Shown: positions 35,695-43,383 of the stretch, piece by piece
Numbering within the stretch: position 1 is the stretch's first letter
Layout of the letters: every line of letters starts with the position of its first letter
Origin: Streptomyces sp. NBC_00457
GTDB taxonomy: Bacteria; Actinomycetota; Actinomycetes; Streptomycetales; Streptomycetaceae
Length of the DNA: 64,000 nt
Assembly (NCBI RefSeq): GCF_036014015.1
Contig: NZ_CP107905.1
Coordinates: 3,782,001-3,846,000, forward strand
Direction: 5' to 3'
The notes under the pieces: model-generated
What the model was told of the DNA's origin: nothing
Seen by the model: the letters and a program-made list of their open reading frames with translations, nothing else
The model's database searches: none
Position numbers and translations under genes: made by a program

Positions 35695-36662
35695 CAGGGG
35701 CACGCGGTCTTCCTCGGACGGTAGAGGGCGGTCAGGTCGGATCTGCGCTGCTCGTCCATGCCGTCGAGGACTTCGCGGAGCAGGTCCTGCGGCAGGGACG
35801 CGGCCAGCGCCCGGTACCGCCCGGGGAACTGTCTGGCCACCCGCTTGTCGAGCCGGTCGGTCCGCTTGAGGTGGAAGTGCGTGAGGCCGAGCAGGGTGCG
35901 TACGGCCTTGCGGTGCACGCCGCGGTCCGTGCAGTGGGCGAGGGCCTCCTCGATGATCCGCTGCGAGGCCGGGAGGAAGTCGAGCTGCCGGTCGTCACCG
36001 ACGCTGGTGAGGGAGCCGCCGACGTCCCTGCGGTAGAAGAGCCCGGCGAGGCCCACCACCGCGAACGTCCGGGTGTGCAGATGCAGCCGCCAGTTCCACA
36101 GCCGGTCCTCGCAGGTCCTGAGCGAGGTGTCGAAGTACAGCAGCCCGCTGTCCCGCAGCCCGGTGCGGAAGCCGCCCGACCACGCGTTGACGTAGTCCGC
36201 CATGGTCTCCCGGTTCTCCTCGCCGATGCCCTCGACCGACGGGATCGGCACCCCGCGCCTGCTCTCCGGTGCCCTCTGCAGCGTGCGCCTCTTGCCCTGG
36301 GCGCGCAGATGGTCGACGCGGACGAAGTCGGTGTCGAGCCGGGTGCAGGCCTCGGCGAGCCGGGGGTAGTAGCCGGGCGCCAGCCAGTCGTCGCCGTCGA
36401 GGAAGGTGACGTACGCGCCGCGTGCCTCGTCGATCCCGGTGTTGCGGGCGGCGGAAGCGCCCCGGTTCTGCGGGTGGACGACGAGCCGGCTGTTGGGGAT
36501 GCGGGCGACGGCCTGCTCCAGCAGGGCGCGGGAGCCGTCGGTGGAGTGGTCGTCGACGAAGACGTACTCGATGTCCGGGCCGGTGTTCCGGCGCAGCGAG
36601 CCCAGGCAGTCGGGGAGATAGTCGGCGACGTTGTGGCTGATGACCACGGAGGTGAGTTTCAT
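35694..36662 (-). CDS. GT2-family glycosyltransferase
   Basis: A 322-residue GT-A enzyme beginning MKLTSVVISHNVADYL. The nucleotide-sugar-binding VFVDDHSTDGS lies at about 36-46 and the metal-binding DxD at FLDGDDW. The C-terminal half is a helical extension like those of teichoic-acid and capsule transferases. ATG 36662 is chosen over an in-frame codon 15 residues upstream because family homology starts here; AAGGAG is 13 bases away and GAGAG is close. It is the first gene of the coupled three-gene glycan operon. Confidence 0.88.
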   Translation of the reverse strand: MKLTSVVISHNVADYLPDCLGSLRRNTGPDIEYVFVDDHSTDGSRALLEQAVARIPNSRLVVHPQNRGASAARNTGIDEARGAYVTFLDGDDWLAPGYYPRLAEACTRLDTDFVRVDHLRAQGKRRTLQRAPESRRGVPIPSVEGIGEENRETMADYVNAWSGGFRTGLRDSGLLYFDTSLRTCEDRLWNWRLHLHTRTFAVVGLAGLFYRRDVGGSLTSVGDDRQLDFLPASQRIIEEALAHCTDRGVHRKAVRTLLGLTHFHLKRTDRLDKRVARQFPGRYRALAASLPQDLLREVLDGMDEQRRSDLTALYRPRKTACP

Positions 36663-36824
36663 GGGGCTCTCGGGAGCTCCTTGAGTCAAGGGAAGTACCG
36701 CTGTCAAACGGCCACCGGAGTGAGGGGGTTACCTGGACTGGGGCATTCGGGGGAACGTGAGGGTCCGGTCCGGACCTCGTTCGCGCGGGATGCCGTAGGG
36801 GCCGGCAGAGGTGAGACTCGACTT

Positions 36825-37709
36825 ATGGCGCCCATGACCGAAGTAGAAGGGCGGCGGGTCGCGCTCAGCAATCTGGAGAAGGTGCTGTATCCGGCCGCCG
36901 GGTTCACCAAGGGCGAGGTACTGCACTACTACGCGACCGTCGCCGACGTGCTGTTGCCGCATCTACGGGACCGGCCGGTGTCGTTTCTGCGGTATCCCGA
37001 CGGGCCCGACGGGCAGCTGTTCTTCACCAAGAACGTGCCGCCGGGTACGCCGGAGTGGGTCACCACCGCCGAGGTGCCGAGGATGGAGGGGCCGGCGCGG
37101 ATGGTGCTCGTACAGGATCTGGCGAGTCTGATGTGGGCCGCCAATCTGGTGACCGAGTTCCACACCCCGCAGTGGCTGATCGGGGCGCCCGGCGAGGCGG
37201 ACCGGCTGGTGTTCGACCTCGATCCGGGGGCGCCGGCGACGGTCGTGGAGTGCTGTCAGGTCGCCCTGTGGCTGCGGGACCGGCTCGCGGCGGACGGGAT
37301 CGAGGCCTGGCCGAAGACGTCCGGGGCGAAAGGGCTGCATCTGCTGGCCGCCGTGCGGTCCGCGTCGTCCGAGCAGGTCAGCGAGTACGCCAAGGAACTC
37401 GCCGTGGAGGCGGAGCGGGCGCTACCGCGGCTGGTCGTGCACCGGATGACGAAGAGCCTGCGGCCCGGGAAGGTGTTCGTCGACTGGAGCCAGAACGCTG
37501 CGCGGAAGACGACGGCGACCCCGTACACCCTGCGGGCGCGGGCTCAGCCGTTGGTGTCGGCGCCGGTGACGTGGGAGGAGGTCGAGCAGTGTGCGGGGCC
37601 GGGGCAGCTGGCGTTCACGGCGGCGGATCTTGATCCTCGGCTGCAGGACTTTGGGGATTTGCTGGCGCCGTTGCTCGATTCTGCCCACGCCGGTCTTGTG
37701 CCGTCGTGA
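36825..37709 (+). CDS. LigD-type DNA polymerase/primase domain protein
   Basis: 294 residues of the archaeo-eukaryotic primase superfamily polymerase domain found in bacterial end-joining LigD. The catalytic metal-binding acidic pair is D131 and D133 in RLVFDLDPG, with a conserved His in TEFHTPQW and the TSGAKGLHLL segment. It stands alone without ligase or phosphoesterase domains, as is usual in Streptomyces, where the three activities are split. Ku and ligase genes are not beside it. The start is ATG 36825; ATG 36834 is equally possible. It acts in gap filling during double-strand-break repair. Confidence 0.92.
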   Translation: MAPMTEVEGRRVALSNLEKVLYPAAGFTKGEVLHYYATVADVLLPHLRDRPVSFLRYPDGPDGQLFFTKNVPPGTPEWVTTAEVPRMEGPARMVLVQDLASLMWAANLVTEFHTPQWLIGAPGEADRLVFDLDPGAPATVVECCQVALWLRDRLAADGIEAWPKTSGAKGLHLLAAVRSASSEQVSEYAKELAVEAERALPRLVVHRMTKSLRPGKVFVDWSQNAARKTTATPYTLRARAQPLVSAPVTWEEVEQCAGPGQLAFTAADLDPRLQDFGDLLAPLLDSAHAGLVPS

Positions 37710-37730
37710 AGTAAGTGCCGCTATCTGTCG

Positions 37731-37813
37731 TCTGCGGCTGCGTCGTGGCTGGTCGCGCCCACGCGGCGGAGCCGCATATCAAATACAGCCCCGCGCCCCT
37801 TACGGGGCGCTTC
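37731..37813. repeat. dispersed intergenic repeat, copy A
   Basis: Reads GTGGCTGGTCGCGCC, a variable middle with CGGCGGAGCCGCATAT, then CCCCGCGCCCCTTACGGGGC. It lies between convergent ligD-polymerase and NERD genes and ends in a short hairpin. It is an inverted, longer variant of the copies at 41354, 47562, 49744 and 56645. Confidence 0.78.
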
Positions 37814-38615
37814 AGACCCGGTCCCATGTGTGGCGGTCCCTGGCCATCGCGTGCAACGCCTCCACGTCCGCCGGTTTGAGTACGCCGCCCAGGCGGGCCA
37901 GGCCTCCTAGTTCTGTGTCCTGGAAGACTCGTACTTCGCGGAGAGGGGCGGTGATCTGGACATCCGCGGGGCCGGCCACGGCGAGGAGGGGGTGGACCTC
38001 GGCGGTCAGGGCGTAGGAGGCGCGGTCGGCGTCGGTGCGGGCGCGGCGGAGGAGGGGGCGGGCTTCGCGGCGGCCCAGGGTGACCATGGGGTCGGCGATC
38101 AGGACCCGCGTCTTGCGGGCGTAGACGGTGTGGACGGCGAAGAGTCCGCCGGGGCCGATCGCCAGGTGGTGGACGCGGTCGCCGCCGGGCAGCGGGATCG
38201 AGTGCAGGGCGTGCCAGCCCGCGCCGTCCAGCCGCTCCAGGGCCTCCCCCACCGCCTGCTCGGCGGCCAGCGCCCGGCGGCGCGGGTCGGGGCGCAGCCG
38301 GTGAGCCGGTCCGGGGTCCCGGTCCAGGGCGATGTGGAGGGCCTCGCCGGGGCGGTTGGGCGCCAGGTCGTCGTCCGGGTGGAGGGTGAGGCGGGCCAGC
38401 TCCGCGGGGGTCGGCACCGGGGGCGGGCCGACGGTGACGGGGCCGGTCAGGAACGGTCCGAGGGCTTCGAGTACGCCCTCTCTGTGGTCGTCGCTCAGCA
38501 GGTTGACCCGGGCCGCCTCCCTGTCGTACCAGGCGATGTTCCGCCCGTCCGTGAGGCATACATACAGCCGCTCCTGGCCGTGCCGCCAGGTCGGTATGAC
38601 GCGCAGTCGGCTCAT
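37812..38615 (-). CDS. NERD-domain protein
   Basis: 267 residues. The C-terminal half is a nuclease-related domain of the restriction-endonuclease-like fold: AEQAVGEALERLDGAGWHAL, then VHHLAIGPGGLFAVHTVYAR containing the I-G-PxGlF-Avxt pattern that normally carries the catalytic residues. The usual Asp before the strand is His here (VHHLAIG), so nuclease activity is doubtful. The N-terminal half is unassigned. It is divergent from the phosphatase gene 68 bp away. Confidence 0.8.
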   Translation of the reverse strand: MSRLRVIPTWRHGQERLYVCLTDGRNIAWYDREAARVNLLSDDHREGVLEALGPFLTGPVTVGPPPVPTPAELARLTLHPDDDLAPNRPGEALHIALDRDPGPAHRLRPDPRRRALAAEQAVGEALERLDGAGWHALHSIPLPGGDRVHHLAIGPGGLFAVHTVYARKTRVLIADPMVTLGRREARPLLRRARTDADRASYALTAEVHPLLAVAGPADVQITAPLREVRVFQDTELGGLARLGGVLKPADVEALHAMARDRHTWDRV

Positions 38616-38683
38616 GCACCATCACCCCATGACCATGGGACCAGGCGGGGTGCTCCAGGGGCAAGAACCCGGTTACCTTTGGG

Positions 38684-39220
38684 ATGAGTTGGCATGGGTT
38701 TGGGGAGGCTCGTTTGCGGACCCGCGGGAACCAGCCCGACGTACCTGCTCCGGACAGCCCGTGGAGCGAGATCGTGCCCGGCCTGTGGATGGGCGGGCAC
38801 GAGTTCAGGGGCGGCTCGGGGCAGGTGGAATTCGTCGTCGTCCATGATGAGTTCGATCTCGTGCAGACGCTCCTCCGGCTGCCGGGGCACGGGCCGGACC
38901 CGGGGGTCGAGCACCAGGTGTGGCCGATTCCGGACGGACCGCTGGACGGCACGCAGCTCGCGGGCGTGATGCGGCTCGCGCAGGCCGCGAGCGAGGCGCT
39001 GGACGACGGCCGCAGCGTCCTCGTCCGCTGCTACCACGGCTACAACCGCTCCGGCCTTGTCATCGCGCACACCTTGATCCGGCGGGGCTGCTCCGCCGAG
39101 GAGGCGATCCGGCTGATCCGCGCCCATCGCTCGCCCTGGGCACTGCACAATGAGCTGTTCGTCGCGTACCTGCGGGCGGGACTGTCGACGGCCCGGCTGC
39201 TGGAGGAGCTGGCCGAATGA
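38684..39220 (+). CDS. dual-specificity protein phosphatase family protein
   Basis: 178 residues. The P-loop C(X)5R is intact: C116 to R122 in VRCYHGYNRSGLV. It has the following helix and an upstream Asp (IPDGPLDG, about 84) suitable as general acid. EIVPGLWMGGHEF at the N-terminus is typical of DSP-type phosphatases. Targets could be phospho-Ser/Thr/Tyr proteins or lipids. The start at ATG 38684 has a weak ribosome site, so the first 20 residues are uncertain. Confidence 0.85.
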   Translation: MSWHGFGEARLRTRGNQPDVPAPDSPWSEIVPGLWMGGHEFRGGSGQVEFVVVHDEFDLVQTLLRLPGHGPDPGVEHQVWPIPDGPLDGTQLAGVMRLAQAASEALDDGRSVLVRCYHGYNRSGLVIAHTLIRRGCSAEEAIRLIRAHRSPWALHNELFVAYLRAGLSTARLLEELAE

Positions 39221-39317
39221 CGCCGGTGCGCGGGCCGTACAGCCCCTGCACGCAAAAAGGACTTCCCCGCGAATAAGGTGTACGGGGCCCACGATCATCC
39301 AGGACCAGAGGAGTGCC

Positions 39318-40073
39318 GTGCCCCTCAGCCGCCCCGTCCGGGCCCTCGTCCTCGCCGCCCTGTTCACGGCGACGACCGCGGCCTGCGGCGACACCGGCGG
39401 GCTGCGCGGCGCGGGCCCGACCCCGACCGCGGTCAGCCCGGTCCGGCTCTGGCCCGAGCTGCCACCGGTCTCCTCCCCCGCCTTCGAGATCGGTGAGGTG
39501 GAGCGCGAGGTGATCAAGGGCGTCGGCGTGCCGGGCGGCGACCTCCGCGAGGTCGATCCGGTGGCGATCGTACGGACCGAGGTCGCCGCGAGCCCGGACG
39601 ACTACGGCGACGGGTCGCCGTACCACGAGACGGGCGAGCGGATGGCCGAGTGCGCGGCGGGCGGGAACCGGGCCAGGTGCCCGGTCTTGAAGCCGTACTA
39701 CCGCGATCTGACCGGCGACGGGCGCGACGATCTGACGCTGGGCTTCCGGCAGCTGCCTGGCACCCTGACGGCGGTACGCGTCTACACCGTCGAGAAGGGG
39801 CGGCTGGTGCGGGTCATGCGCTGGGAGGACGCGATGAGCGCGGTCGAGCTGGCCGGACGGTCCGTGATCATACGGTCGCCGTCCGAGGTCGCCGGCTACG
39901 AGTACCGCCTCCAGTGGACCTGGGACGCGAACCAGCGCGCGATGCTGCTCACGCATGACGAGATGCTGCGCACGGGTACGGGTACGGGCACGCGGACCGC
40001 ACGACCGTCGCCGTCATCGTCGGCATCGGCATCGGCATCGGCATCGGCATCGGCTTCGGCGAGTGCTCGGTGA
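39318..40073 (+). CDS. lipoprotein paired with a sensor kinase
   Basis: 251 residues with a lipoprotein signal ending ATTAAC-GDTGG. The mature domain contains AAGGNRARCPVLKPYYRDLT and DLTLGFRQLPGTLTAVRVY. It is related in layout to CseA-type lipoproteins that precede sensor kinases. The C-terminus is a Ser-Ala repeat from a hexanucleotide microsatellite. The GTG start at 39318 follows GAGGAG. The stop overlaps the kinase start (GTGA), so the two are translated together; the lipoprotein may modulate the kinase at the outer face of the membrane. Confidence 0.82.
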   Translation: MPLSRPVRALVLAALFTATTAACGDTGGLRGAGPTPTAVSPVRLWPELPPVSSPAFEIGEVEREVIKGVGVPGGDLREVDPVAIVRTEVAASPDDYGDGSPYHETGERMAECAAGGNRARCPVLKPYYRDLTGDGRDDLTLGFRQLPGTLTAVRVYTVEKGRLVRVMRWEDAMSAVELAGRSVIIRSPSEVAGYEYRLQWTWDANQRAMLLTHDEMLRTGTGTGTRTARPSPSSSASASASASASASASAR

Positions 40074-41311
40074 GGCTGGGGCTCCCCCGCTGGTCCGGGA
40101 CGCTCGCTGTGAAGGCGGCCGTGTTCATCACGGTGATGTGCTGCACGCTGGCCGCGCTGCTCGGTGTCCTGGTCCATGTGTCCGTGTCGAACCAGACGGT
40201 CGAGCAGGCCCGTGACCTCGCGCTGTCCCGGCTGGACGAGGCGACCACCGCGTTCGAGGCCGGGGACAGGCTGATGCCGGGCGTGGGCGTCGACCCGGAC
40301 GGGCTGCCCGCCTCGCTGCGGGAGCTGGCGGTCGCCGGTGAGCGGGGCACGATGGTCGCCGACCACGAGGGCCGCCCGACGATGTGGGCGGCGGGCCCGG
40401 CCGACGGCCGCCGGGCGCTTGCCGTGCGGGTCGACTACGCGCAGCAGGCGCGCACCATCGACGACCTCGGCCGGGCGATCATCTGGTCCTCGGGGCTGGC
40501 GATCGGGGTGACGCTGCTGGTGGGCGCGTTCGCGGTGACCCGGGTGACGCGGCGGCTGCACACGACCGCGCAGGTGGCCCGGCAGATCAGCGGCGGTGAC
40601 CTGGACGCACGCGTCGACGACCCCCGCACGAAGGATCCGACCCGCCCGCAGGACGAGGTGGCCGCGGTCGCCGCCGCGCTGGACTCCATGGCGGCGTCGT
40701 TGCAGGGCAAGCTGCTGAGCGAGCAGCGGTTCACCGCGGACGTGGCGCATGAGCTGCGCACGCCGCTCACTGGATTGCATGCCGCCGCGGAACTGCTCCC
40801 TCCGGGGCGGCCGACGGAGCTCGTGCGGGACCGGGTGGCCGCGCTGCGGACGCTGACCGAGGACCTGCTGGAGATCTCCCGGCTCGACACCGGGCGGGAG
40901 CGGCTCGAGCTGGACACCGAGCAGTTGGGGGCGCTGGCGGAGCGGGTGGTGCGGGCGGCCGGGAACGACGCGGAGGTCGAGGTCAGGGTCGTCCGGGATG
41001 CCCGGGTGGAGACGGATCGGCGGCGTCTGGAGCGGGTGCTGGGGAATCTGGTCGCCAACGCACATCGGCATGGGCGGCCGCCGGTCGTTCTCACGGTGAA
41101 CGGTCCGGCCGTCAGCGTTCGGGATCATGGGGACGGTTATCCGGAGTATCTGCTCGTGCATGGGCCGCAGCGGTTTCGTACGGAGGGTGGGAGCAGGGGG
41201 CATGGGCTGGGGCTGACGATCGCGTTGGGGCAGGCGGAGGTGTTGGGGGCGCGGTTGACGTTTGCGAATGCGGCGGACGGTGGCGCCGTCGCCACTCTTG
41301 TCTTGCGGTAG
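40070..41311 (+). CDS. membrane sensor histidine kinase without an adjacent response regulator
   Basis: 413 residues. TM1 is near 14-37, an extracellular sensor region of about 95 residues follows, TM2 is near 136-158, then a HAMP domain. The dimerisation H-box has H227 in FTADVAHELRTPLTGLH, the N-box is NLVANAHRHG and the G-box is GHGLGLTIALG. It resembles CseC of the sigma-E envelope-stress system, but no sigma factor or response regulator flanks it. It is coupled to the upstream lipoprotein gene. Its place next to cell-wall genes suggests envelope sensing. Confidence 0.9.
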   Translation: MRLGLPRWSGTLAVKAAVFITVMCCTLAALLGVLVHVSVSNQTVEQARDLALSRLDEATTAFEAGDRLMPGVGVDPDGLPASLRELAVAGERGTMVADHEGRPTMWAAGPADGRRALAVRVDYAQQARTIDDLGRAIIWSSGLAIGVTLLVGAFAVTRVTRRLHTTAQVARQISGGDLDARVDDPRTKDPTRPQDEVAAVAAALDSMAASLQGKLLSEQRFTADVAHELRTPLTGLHAAAELLPPGRPTELVRDRVAALRTLTEDLLEISRLDTGRERLELDTEQLGALAERVVRAAGNDAEVEVRVVRDARVETDRRRLERVLGNLVANAHRHGRPPVVLTVNGPAVSVRDHGDGYPEYLLVHGPQRFRTEGGSRGHGLGLTIALGQAEVLGARLTFANAADGGAVATLVLR

Positions 41312-41353
41312 GGGGTGGGGGCGGCCAAGAGCTCGGGACTGAGGGGTTCGTCG

Positions 41354-41400
41354 CCGTCTGCGGGTTGTGGGGGCTGGTCGCGCAGTTCCCCGCGCCCCTG
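41354..41400. repeat. dispersed intergenic repeat, copy B (inverted)
   Basis: Reads GGGCTGGTCGCGCAGTTCCC then CGCGCCCC, the reverse complement of copies C, D and E. It lies after the kinase gene in a 226-bp gap. Confidence 0.8.
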
Positions 41401-41537
41401 AGCGCGCTGCGCGCGCTCGGGCGCGTCGGCTGGCCCCAGCCCCCGCTCCCCTATGGCCCATCAGCACGCGCGGGCCTCCACCCTCGCTCCTAATGTGGCG
41501 ATTAGTCAGCTTCGCCCCATTCATGGAGGTACCCGCC

Positions 41538-41975
41538 ATGTCTCTGCGCACCCGTCTCACTCGCCGTCTCGCCATGACTGCTGCTGTCGTCGCGCTCGCC
41601 GGCGCGACCGCCGTCACACCCGCCGTCGCGGACGACGAATGGGGCAGCGGTGGGGACTCGGAGTTCAGCAACGGCGACTCGAGCTTCGGGGGCGACGATG
41701 GATTCGAGGAGTTCGGTGGCCAGGGCGCTTATCGCGATCCGCGCCGCTACCGGGGTGTCGTCACCGCCGACCGGTTGATCCTGCGCAGTGCGCCGACTCG
41801 TGGCAGTCGGCCGATCCGTGCGGTCCACCGCGGCGATGTCGTGTCCATCTTCTGCAAGACGCCCGGGCAGAGCGTGCAGGGCAACCCGCTCTGGTATCTC
41901 CTCACGGACGGCACCTGGGCGTGGGGTGCGGCGCGGTTCATCGACAACATCGGGCCTGCGCCGCGCTGGTGCTGA
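41538..41975 (+). CDS. secreted SH3-like domain protein
   Basis: 145 residues. The signal peptide MSLRTRLTRRLAMTAAVVAL ends near AVADD. An acidic Gly/Asp/Ser-rich linker is followed by a bacterial SH3-type fold: VVTADRLILRSAPTRGSRPI, then WYLLTDGTWAWGAARFIDNI. The two mature Cys, in IFCKTP and the C-terminal PRWC, may pair. ATG 41538 follows GGAGG. It may bind peptidoglycan, consistent with the next two genes for wall synthesis. Confidence 0.82.
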   Translation: MSLRTRLTRRLAMTAAVVALAGATAVTPAVADDEWGSGGDSEFSNGDSSFGGDDGFEEFGGQGAYRDPRRYRGVVTADRLILRSAPTRGSRPIRAVHRGDVVSIFCKTPGQSVQGNPLWYLLTDGTWAWGAARFIDNIGPAPRWC

Positions 41976-42018
41976 TGACGAAGTGTCATAAGACATGTCA
42001 TTTGGGTAAGTTCCGGAC

Positions 42019-43383
42019 ATGAGCAAGGCCGGAACCACCTTGGAAGCAGCGACGGACCGCTCCACGCCCGTCGTACGCCTCCCCCGGCGCCGTGGCATCG
42101 AACTCGCCCTCATCGTCGTCGCCGTACTCCTGTCGGTGTACGGCTACTGCGCTGTGGGCCTGGCGAAGAACGGCTCGGTCCCGCCCGGCGCGGCCGGTTA
42201 CGGCGCCGGTCTGGGCGTGCTGGCGTTGCTGGCGCACTGTGCGGTGCGCCTGCGGGCCCCGTACGCGGACCCGCTTCTGCTGCCGATCGGCGTGCTGCTC
42301 AACGGGCTGGGCCTGGTGCTGATCTACCGGCTCGACCTGGAGACGCCGGGCGACCGGGCGGCGCCCACTCAACTGGTGTGGTCGACGCTGGGCGTGGGGT
42401 TGTTCATCTTCGTCGTACTGCTGCTGCGCGACCACCGGGTGCTCCAGCGCTATGCGTACGTGTGTGTCGTGGCCGCCCTCGCCCTGCTCACCCTGCCGAT
42501 CTTCTTCCCGGCGGTGAACGGCGCCCGGATCTGGATCCGGATCGCGGGATTCTCCATCCAGCCGGGCGAGTTCGCGAAGGTGCTGCTCGCGGTGTTCTTC
42601 GCCGCGTATCTCGCCGCCAACCGCAACGCGCTGCGCTACGCCGGCCGCCGCATCTGGCGCCTTCAGCTGCCGACCGGGCGGGTCCTCGGCCCGATCGTCG
42701 CGATCTGGCTGCTGAGCGTCGGGGTGCTGGTGCTGGAGCGCGACCTGGGGACGTCGCTGCTGTTCTTCGGTCTGTTCGTGGTCCTGCTGTACGTCGCCAC
42801 CGGCCGCACCGGCTGGATCGCCGTCGGCCTGCTGCTGGCCGCGCTCGGTGCCGTGGCCGTCGGCTGGCTGGAGCCGCATGTGCACAGCAGGATCGAGGAC
42901 TGGCTGCATCCGTTCGCGTCGATCGAGGCGGGCCAGGGCGCCAACCAGCTGGCCCAGTCCCTGTTCGCGTTCGCGGCGGGCGGTGTGCTCGGCACCGGTC
43001 TGGGGCTCGGTCACTCCATCCTGATCGGCTTCGCCGCCAAGTCGGACTTCATCCTGGCGACGGCGGGCGAGGAACTGGGGCTGGCCGGTCTGTCCGCGAT
43101 CTTTCTGCTGTACGGCCTTCTCGTGGAGCGCGGCTACCGGGCGGGCCTGCTCCTGCGTGACCCGTTCGGCCGGCTCCTGGCGGTCGGTCTCGCCTCGATC
43201 GTGGCGCTCCAGGTGTTCGTCATCGCGGGCGGGGTGACCGGGCTGATCCCGCTGACCGGCATGGCGATGCCGTTCCTGGCGCAGGGCGGCTCGTCGGTGG
43301 TCACCAACTGGGCGATCGTGGCGCTGCTGGTCCGGGTGAGCGACTCGGCACGGCGGCAGTACGACGGGCAGGTCGCCCCATGA
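42019..43383 (+). CDS. FtsW/RodA/SpoVE-family SEDS peptidoglycan polymerase
   Basis: 454 residues, about twelve transmembrane helices. SEDS landmarks are NGARIWIRIAGFSIQPGEFA, KVLLAVFFAAYLA, GAG-like FAAKSDFILATAGEELGLAG and TGMAMPFLAQGGSSVVTNW. The catalytic-site Asp lies in AAKSDFI. It makes glycan strands from lipid II together with a class B transpeptidase, here encoded by the next gene, whose start overlaps its stop (ATGA). It is a second or sporulation-linked SEDS pair rather than the dcw-cluster FtsW, which lies elsewhere. Confidence 0.93.
   Translation: MSKAGTTLEAATDRSTPVVRLPRRRGIELALIVVAVLLSVYGYCAVGLAKNGSVPPGAAGYGAGLGVLALLAHCAVRLRAPYADPLLLPIGVLLNGLGLVLIYRLDLETPGDRAAPTQLVWSTLGVGLFIFVVLLLRDHRVLQRYAYVCVVAALALLTLPIFFPAVNGARIWIRIAGFSIQPGEFAKVLLAVFFAAYLAANRNALRYAGRRIWRLQLPTGRVLGPIVAIWLLSVGVLVLERDLGTSLLFFGLFVVLLYVATGRTGWIAVGLLLAALGAVAVGWLEPHVHSRIEDWLHPFASIEAGQGANQLAQSLFAFAAGGVLGTGLGLGHSILIGFAAKSDFILATAGEELGLAGLSAIFLLYGLLVERGYRAGLLLRDPFGRLLAVGLASIVALQVFVIAGGVTGLIPLTGMAMPFLAQGGSSVVTNWAIVALLVRVSDSARRQYDGQVAP

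Noticed and set aside
36825..37709. A complete NHEJ locus
   Set aside because: Only the polymerase domain gene is present; neither Ku nor a ligase domain is encoded nearby.
40015..40070. Short regularly spaced units suggesting a CRISPR-like array
   Set aside because: They are a hexanucleotide microsatellite with no spacers. No CRISPR array was seen anywhere in the window.
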